This document shows, one piece after another, positions 24,201 through 33,200 of a stretch of 64,000 nt of DNA. The notes beneath the pieces are model-generated. The model saw only the letters and a list, made by a program, of their open reading frames with translations, was not told the origin of the DNA and did not search any database. The number at the start of each line of letters is the position of its first letter. The first letter of the stretch is position 1. The translations under genes and the position numbers were made by a program. Origin of the DNA: Liolophura sinensis (Eukaryota > Mollusca > Polyplacophora > Chitonida > Chitonidae); assembly GCF_032854445.1 (NCBI RefSeq), contig NC_088299.1, positions 10,969,608-11,033,607 on the forward strand. The letters run 5' to 3'.

Positions 24201-27200
24201 AAACCAGGACACAGTGTTCTGAGTGAAATATTCTTTTCATATTGACATTAAACCCTGATCAGGTCACACCAGTTTTAATTGTTGTTTTTGTGGCAGAATA
24301 AATCTTCTTATCAATGTCAGAGGAGGGTATAAAAATAAAACCAAAACTAGAAAATCATCTGACTTGTGGAACATGTGGACTATTTTTCCTGTTGATGACA
24401 TATTTACATGATGGGAGCCTTGTAAAACAAGAAAATCATAAAAACATCAAATCTGAAAAAAATAAAAAGGTGGGTTTTCAGTTTTCTTTTGACTCCAGTT
24501 TTCTTTTGATTCCAGTTTTAGATATTTTACTGTGATTTGTTTGGATACACAGAGTAAATGTTTTTAGCAAATTGTTATAGAAATGTAAAAGAATGAAAAT
24601 GATACATTGAAAAAACAAAAGGGAAATAAAAAAAAGACAGACAAAGCAAACAACAACTATACCAGTATTTGAGAGATGTACCTGTCTGGAAATGTCTTGA
24701 TGTTAATCAGGTATTTAATTAAGTGTAATGGAGTTCAAGCCCAATTCATGCTGGCTTCCTCTCTGGTTGTATGTGGGAAGTTCTGGTAGCAACCTGTGGA
24801 TGGTCTGAAAAGAAAATTTGAAAATTCTCTAATTTGTGAAAACTGTGGACTATTCTTGGGGATGTTTCTTGTTTATGACAGGTTTATGTGATTAGGAAGC
24901 CTAGAAAAACATGAATATCACATAAACACACCAAAATCAGGCAAAAAATTAGATTTTCAGTCATGGTTATTCCGTTTTTTGGTATTTTAGTGTCGGCTTG
25001 CCTGTAGAGCATAGAATATAACTGGTGTCACTTCATGTGAGTCAAATAAATCAGTTTGACCTTGATGTACAAGAGTATATATATATATGTAGGTAATGAA
25101 AAGAGAAAAATGAAAAAAACAAAACAAACAACAAGTATACCTGAATTAGACGAAAGTTCGTATCTGTGAATATCAGGATGTGAGTCATAATAAAGTATGT
25201 GGCAAAGTGTAGTGGTTACCCCTGCCTGAGTGTTGGGTTTCCTCCGCCTCCCTGCCTGAGCTTAAGAGAAACATAAAAATGTATCAGATTGTTACTTGAT
25301 AATACATGGGTGTATACTTATTATTTATTATTTTTATTAATTTTTTTTTTAGATCTGACAAGTACTTATTTCGTCTTGAAAGTTCCTTGCGAGGTTTTCT
25401 CCTCAAACTAAATGTATGTGATGCCATGCTGACCCCAGCGTCCCAAGGTAAGAGACCCCAGGGTCCCAAGGTAAGGGACCCCAGCATCCCAAGGTAAGAG
25501 TCCCCAGTGTCCGAAGGTAAGAGACTCCAGCATCCCAAGGTAAGAGTCCCCAGTGTCCCAAGGTAAGACCCCAGCGTCCCAAGGTAAGAGTCCCCAGTGT
25601 CTTAAGGTAAGAGTACCCAGCATCCCAAGGTAAGAGTCCCCAGCGTCCCAAGGTAAGAGTCTCCCTGTGCTCAAGTATTGCATAACTAGTTAAAGGTAAG
25701 ATAAACTGTCAACAACTGTTGCATCTTACCTCATGAATGTCAAAGACGAACTGCAAATGTGTTTGATTGAAAACTGAAAGTTATCAAAGTAAATTACATA
25801 GTGATGATCTTGTTTTATTCTCCTGTTATTTTGTAAACATGTATGCAATTTGTAGCTTATAAGTTGCTAGAGATACTTATTTCTTCTAAATTTTGGAACA
25901 CCTGGTCAACTAATTTTAGCTAATGTGTATGTAATTCTAGCAGGAATATTGAGTTTCTTTTTTCTCAGATGGTTACTCATATATCTACTTTTCCAAAAGG
26001 CTGGTAAGGAAAAGTAACAGTCTACTTTCAACACCACTAATATCTGTGCCAAATTTTAGAAGAATTAGGGTAAATCGCACAATACTTGATACTGTAAATC
26101 TTCAACCTTTTCAACCACTAAAGCAGATTTTTCATTGAAATTTCTAACATCACAACAATTTATTATGAATATGACGCTAAAAATGATTTGTTTGTGTCAC
26201 TAAAGATGCAAGCTTACTAAAACTGTGCAAATTATTTAACAAAAAACCCCATAGTTAGCACAGAATGTTTCAAAATATTGTTTGTAGAGGGGATCGGAAA
26301 GGTTGAAGAATTTGGGTAGTCTATAATGTGCTCAAAGTGCCATGGCATGTTTCACCTTGGACTTTGGAATGCTGTGATGTCAAAACAGTTCATTTAGGTG
26401 CTCATGTGGTTATCATCATTTGGACTATTATCAAGAAAGTGTGTGGGTCATTTTAATGAAATAGTGAGCCAATGTTGGGTATAGAAACCCTAGCTTTTAA
26501 CCCTGATTTTTGTGTTGTGTTGTGGCTTCAGAGAAAACTTGGACAGTTCATATTCACACCAAGGAATCAGCTGCAGCCAAGCTGGAACAAAAGGCGCTCA
26601 CCCAGGTATGTGGAGCTGGATGATGATCAGTTGAACTCACATGTACTTGTACTTAGAGTTTATGACTGAGTACCCTGTGATCTAGTGGTTAAAGGTGCTG
26701 GCCTTTCAGTTTCTGGAACATGTAAGGCACAGGTTATGACTGAGTACCCTGTGATCTAGTGGTTAAGGGTGCTGGCCTTTCAATTACTGGAACATGTAAG
26801 GCACAGGTTATGACTGAGTACCCTGTGATCTAGTGGTTAAAGGTGCTGGCCTTTCAGTTACTGGAACATGTAAGGCACAGGTTATGGCTGAGTACCCTGT
26901 GATCTAGTGGTTAAAGGTGCTGGCCTTTCAATTACTGGAACATGTAAGGCACAGGTTATGACTGAGTACCCTGTGATCTAGTGGTTAAGGGTGCTGGCCT
27001 TTCAGTTACTGGAACATGTAAGGCACAGGTTATGACTGAGTACCCTGTGATCTAGTGGTTAAAGGTGCTGGCCTTTCAATTACTGGAACATGTAAGGCAA
27101 AGGTTATGGCTGAGTACCCTGTGATCTAGTGGTTAAAGGTGCTGGCCTTTCAGTTTCTGGAACATGTAAGGCACAGGTTATGACTGAGTACCCTGTGATC

Positions 27201-30200
27201 TAGTGGTTAAAGGTGCCGGCCTTTCAATTACTGGAACATGTAAGGCACAGGTTATGGCTGAGTACCCTGTGATCTAGTGGTTAAAGGTACTGGCCTTTCA
27301 ATTACTGGAACATGTAAGGCACAGGTTATGGCTGAGTACCCTGTGATCTAGTGGTTAAAGGTGCTGGCCTTTCAGTTACTGGAACATGTAAGGCACAGGT
27401 TATGACTAAGTACCCTGTGATCTAGTGGTTAAAGGTGCTGGCCTTTCAATTACTGGAACATGTAAGGCAAAGGTTATGGCTGAGTACCCTGTGATCTAGT
27501 GGTTAAGGGTGCTGGCCTATCAGTTTCTGGAACATGTAAGGCACAGGTTATGACTGAGTACCCTGTGATCTAGTGGTTAAAGGTGCCGGCCTTTCAATTA
27601 CTGGAACATGTAAGGCACAGGTTATGACTGAATACCCTGTGATCTAGTGGTTAAAGGTGCCGGCCTTTCAATTACTGGAACATGAAAGGCACAGGTTATG
27701 ACTGAGTACCCTGTGATCTAGTGGTTAAAGGTGCCGGCCTTTCAATTACTGGAACATGTAAGGCACAGGTTATGACTGAGTACCCTGTGATCTAGTGGTT
27801 AAAGGTGCCGGCCTTTCAATTACTGGAACATGTAAGGCACAGGTTATGACTGAGTACCCTGTGATCTAGTGGTTAAAGGTGCCGGCCTTTCAATTACTGG
27901 AACATGTAAGGCACAGGTTATGACTGAGTACCCTGTGATCTAGTGGTTAAAGGTGCCGGCCTTTCAATTACTGGAACATGTAAGGCACAGGTTATGACTG
28001 AGTACCCTGTGATCTAGTGGTTAAAGGTGCTGGCCTTTCAATTACTGGAACATGTAAGGCACAGGTTATGACTGAGTACCCTGTGATCTAGTGGTTAAAG
28101 GTGCTGGCCTTTCAATTACTGGAACATGTAAGGCAAAGGTTATGGCTGAGTACCCTGTGATCTAGTGGTTAAGGGTGCTGGCCTTTCAGTTTCTGGAACA
28201 TGTAAGGCACAGGTTATGACTGAGTACCCTGTGATCTAGTGGTTAAAGGTGCTGGCCTTTCAATTACTGGAACATGTAAGGCACAGGTTATGACTGAGTA
28301 CCCTGTGATCTAGTGGTTAAAGGTGCTGGCTTTTCAATTACTGGAACATGTAAGGCACAGGTTATGACTGAGTACCCTGTGATCTAGTGGTTAAAGGTGC
28401 CGGCCTTTCAATTACTGGAACATGTAAGGCACAGGTTATGGCTGAGTACCCTGTGATCTAGTGGTTAAAGGTGCCGGCCTTTCAATTACTGGAACATGTA
28501 AGGCACAGGTTTAAGGCCGGCCGTGGACAGGGAATTTGTAGATTCCTTTGCTTTCAACGTTTGAGGGGCTTTGAAGGCCTTTTGAGCCACATAACATGTC
28601 TTCCACTTGTAGTGTGTGTATATCTGTACATTACATGTTGGAAACTTTGTCAGTAACTTTCCAGAAATCACTGGTATTTCATGGGCTCTCCAATTTCCTC
28701 CATACGTAAAGCTGATGGGCATCAATTACATGTAAGTGAAAAATTTTTTGAGTATGGCGGTAAACAACAGTCAGATACATAAATAAATGAAATTTCATGC
28801 TAAACTGTCTCGGTGGCTTAATGGTTAGATTTATTTATTTATTTGACTGGTGTTTTACGCCGTACTCAAGAATATTTCACTTATACTACGGCGGTCAGCA
28901 TTATGGTGGGAGGAAACCGGGCAGAGCCGGGGGAAAACCCACGACTATCCACAGGTTACTGACAGACCTTCCCACATACGGCCGGAGAGGAAGTCAGCAC
29001 GAGCTGGACTTGAACTCACAGCAACCGCTTTGGTGAGAGACTCCTGGGTCATTACGCTGCGCTAGCGCGCTAACCAACTGAGCCACGGAGGCCCCCCTTA
29101 ATGGTTAGAGTGTCTGCCTTGTAGTCTGGGTCAAATCCAGGTCAGGTCTTACAAAAGACCTTAAAAATGGTATTTGTTGCTGCCTCGCTTGGCACTCAGC
29201 ACTGAAATGTTAGAACAAGGAAACAAGATTGGTTCACTTAGTGTCAGCATAATGTGACTGGTTTTGATGTCATGTCGGGTGTCTTCGGCATGATACTTTA
29301 GTGGCGGCAGCACTTTGGCCCTGTCGCAAAAAGACACAGTATTTGTACACACACCTAAGGAGTTGTCGGCTTCTTGCGGTTTAAGTATGATATAAACTTT
29401 AAGCATACATATATTCATTCTTTTGGGACTCTTACTCCTATAGCTAAAGCATTTGTGTCACCTGGGTATAACATAGACTTCTACATTAATCCCTTGCCTC
29501 ACCACATCCCATGGGCCTATATCTCACTCTCACTGGTTTTAGCTATAGTTCTAGGGCAGGAGATTGTTAGGTGTCTAGTGGAGGTTGCATAGTGGTGTAT
29601 TCTGGGCACTGTAGTTTAAAAGAAAAGAACACATTAATACAACCTATATCATAAATGAAAAAGCTATACAAACTGTGTGGAATTCTATTTTTTAAGATTT
29701 TGAAGTGAAAAAGATGTTTTTAAGCATCGTCATTTTCTGCAAAATACGCGGATTTGAGACACATGGAAAGTCCTGCCATGTTTTAGGCTTGTCCAATGAA
29801 TAGCCTCCATTCCTCCTCTTGAATATTCATTGTGATGTCACTGTGCTAAAGGTTTTACTCCTACTAGATGATTAACTCTAAATATTTAGATCGGTTGTGA
29901 TAGTCGTGGATTTGGAGGTCTGTGAAAGCCAACTCTAAAAAGGAAGAGTGTGGGATGTACTAGAGGGCCACATCATGCATAGACAAGCGGCTGTAGACTG
30001 CTCAAGTGTGTCTTGAATGCAATTCCCTGAAGAGCCTCGGGGCAAAGTAATCTGTTAAAATGGAGGCCTATAGGAGACTTCTAAGCATTTGATGTTTAGC
30101 TATTAATTACTCAAATAGCAAGCACTGCTGGCAGAAAATTAAGATGGAGAAAACATAAAAATGACATAAAGTTCAGATGAAAGAGTGCAAAAAGTTATTC

Positions 30201-33200
30201 CTAAATGTGGTCTTCAATATTTTTTCTGATTTTTCCTGAAGGAGAAAAAGACACTTGAAAATAATTTTTGTATTGTGGATATTTGGGACCCCCTTTTGGT
30301 GTTTATAGTCTTTGTTTAATAATGTCATAAATGAGGATGTAACACAGGTTTAATAAATATTTTTGCACTAGAATTTGTTCTTTTTAGCTAACAAATGTAT
30401 TAAACCTCAATTTGCATTATATTTTTAATGTGTTCATAAATGTTATCATAATTTAGGTTAAATTCATATATTATGAACAACAAATTTACATTCAAATAAA
30501 TTTATTAGACAAGCATCACGTCCTTATTTAGAACATCATTAGGAATGTTTGAATGAATACATGAATATTTTCAAATACCCTTTTCTCTTGAATAAAAAAA
30601 ATCCCCCCAAAATATTAAGGATTATATTTGCAAATAAGTTTTGATGTTCTTTCATCTGATTTTGGCATCATTTTAATGCTTTTATCTCCTTTAACCTTCA
30701 GTATAGCTCTTTCATTTAAGGTATAGATTGTATAAATGTGGTTCTTTATTTATTGAAACTACAAGTGAAAGTGAAAAATTCTTGAGTACAACAACCAAAC
30801 AATTAACTCGTTAATTATTATTAATTTATTCAGATAAGGCTCATGACTACCAGTTGCTATCGTAAGGAAGATTATATGAAAGGGTAAAATTTTACACAAA
30901 AGGGTACATTTGAATAAACTTTTGGACTTAAAAGCACAGAGTACTTAGATTAGATAGATGCAGTGATGAACAATTTTAGTTCAAAGAGACAACCCTAGAC
31001 TGGCAAGTTAAAAGCATGTTATAATGAAGGACCTGAAAAAGTATGAGATGCTTGTGTATTTGTTATGTGGGAAAGCCTCTATGTTTTTTTTTTATCTGTT
31101 TTTTTTTATAGGTACCTGAATTTGATATAAGTTCTGTAAAACTACAGTGTTCTAAAGTTTTATCATGACAAATGACGCCCAGTCTGGTTTAGGATTGAAA
31201 ATTACCCAAATTGTCACTTTTAAGGATTTTAGCGAAAACATACAAAGTTGGGAAGTTATCAATAAAAGATAGCCAGAAATATCTTTAAAAAGTGAACATA
31301 ATTATTACTAAGTTTTGTACTGTGGAAATTGTTAGTAAAATCATTTTGAAGAACTTATTGTCGTTCATACATTGGTAGAACTCCTGTCCAGTCCAGGGTT
31401 TTCTGAGTTCATTAGCTCATAATGGTGGTAGTGGGATTGAAAAGCTTTGCGAAGCTTGGATTCGAACAAATTTTTTAACCTCCATTTAATTTGAGATTGG
31501 GGGGGAAATGACATGAAGAGTAGACTATGGCTGTGGTAATTACTGAACTGCTGCAAATGTGTTAGTATGATACATATGTACAACTAAGTAACTGATGTAG
31601 TGTACAAACACATGGAGTAAAATTCATTTCATTTATTTGATTGGTATTGTACGCCGTACTCCAGGGTATTTCACTTATAAGAAGGTGGCCAGCATTCTGG
31701 TGGGAGGTAACTGCACACAGCCCAGGGGAAACCTACGACCATCCGCAGGTTGTTGCCAGACCTTCCCACTTATGGCCGAAGAGAAAGCCAGCATGGACTT
31801 TAACTCACAGTGACCGCTTTGACGAGAGCCTGCGGGGGTCATTATCCTGTCCTCTCGCGCTAACCAATTGAGCCACGGAGGCCCAGAATGGAATAAAAGG
31901 TTAAGGCTGTTATGAAACCTCATCACCCAGAACCCTTGGATCAGACTACAACTATGTAGTGTAATTTGTCCAAAGCTGTGCCCCTGGAACTATTCCCTCC
32001 AAGATTCAACAACATTTATTCTTATTATCACTCATAGAGTGATTCTTGGTTTCCATAGGTCAAAACATGGTTTCCATATGGTCATGTGATATTCCCCAAA
32101 TTATGATGTAAAATGTTCACAAGCCAATAGAGAACCACCTTGTATTCTACTGTAGTTACTGTGTGCCTCTATGAAGTTGAACTGTTTGTAAAGTAAACAA
32201 CAGGACGATAGCTATTGCCACTCCATGTAAAAAGTCAGCCATTTTAAGCACTGACAATGCAATTACACTGTTTTTTTGGTATAATAAAACATATGAAGCA
32301 TGCTGGAGATGGGCTGTTGTTGAAATGTCCTGTTGCGACACAGAGATATTCATGTCTCCCATACTGACAAATCCTAATATCCTATCCTTCAGCATGCACT
32401 ATCTGTATACTGTATAGTAAACTACGCAAATATAAACATGAATGACCCTCCCCAACACAACATTCGAAAAGATAGAATTAAATTGTGTTTGCTTTGTTAT
32501 TGATGGGTGTGATCCACAATTTTATCTTGCAGGATTGTAAAGCTATTGCTTTCCGTACCTAAATGCGGGGCAAAGTCACACTACACATGTATGACTTTTC
32601 ACTGTGATTACTGGTAATCTACTTTAAAGTGAAGTAAATCTACTTTACTTATCGAACTACACAGCTACTTGAATGATATACACAGATGTGTTAATCAGCC
32701 TTTTTTCCTCTCTGTGTAGAATTTTCCCTGGGTTGAAGTTGATGAGGATCAGCTGACTCTGCAGAAGCCAAATTTAGTGCCTTTGAAGGCGACAACCTCA
32801 GATCTGATAAAAGTGAGTCTTAACGTTTAGTCATGATAACAGGCAGATAAAAGTGAGTCCTGACATTTACTCTTGATAACAGACTGTTGAAGAGAGTTCT
32901 GACATTTACTCTTGATAACAGACTTTTGAAGAGAGTCCTGACATTTACTCTTGATAACAGACTGTTGAAGAGAGCCCTGACATTTACTCTTGATAACAGA
33001 CTGTTGAAGAGAGTCATGACATTTACTCTTGAGAACAAACTGTTGAAGAGAGGTCTGACATTTACTCTTGATAACAGACTGTTGAAGAGAGTCTGACATT
33101 TACTCTTGATAACAGACTGTTGAAGAGAGTCCTGACATTTACTTTTGAGAACAGACTGTTGAAGAGTCCTGACATTTACTCTTGAGAACAGACTGTCAAA

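Noticed and set aside
26658-28510. CRISPR array or cluster of tRNA genes
   Set aside because: There are no spacers (the whole 74-bp unit repeats), no cloverleaf can be drawn, and the context is a eukaryotic intron.
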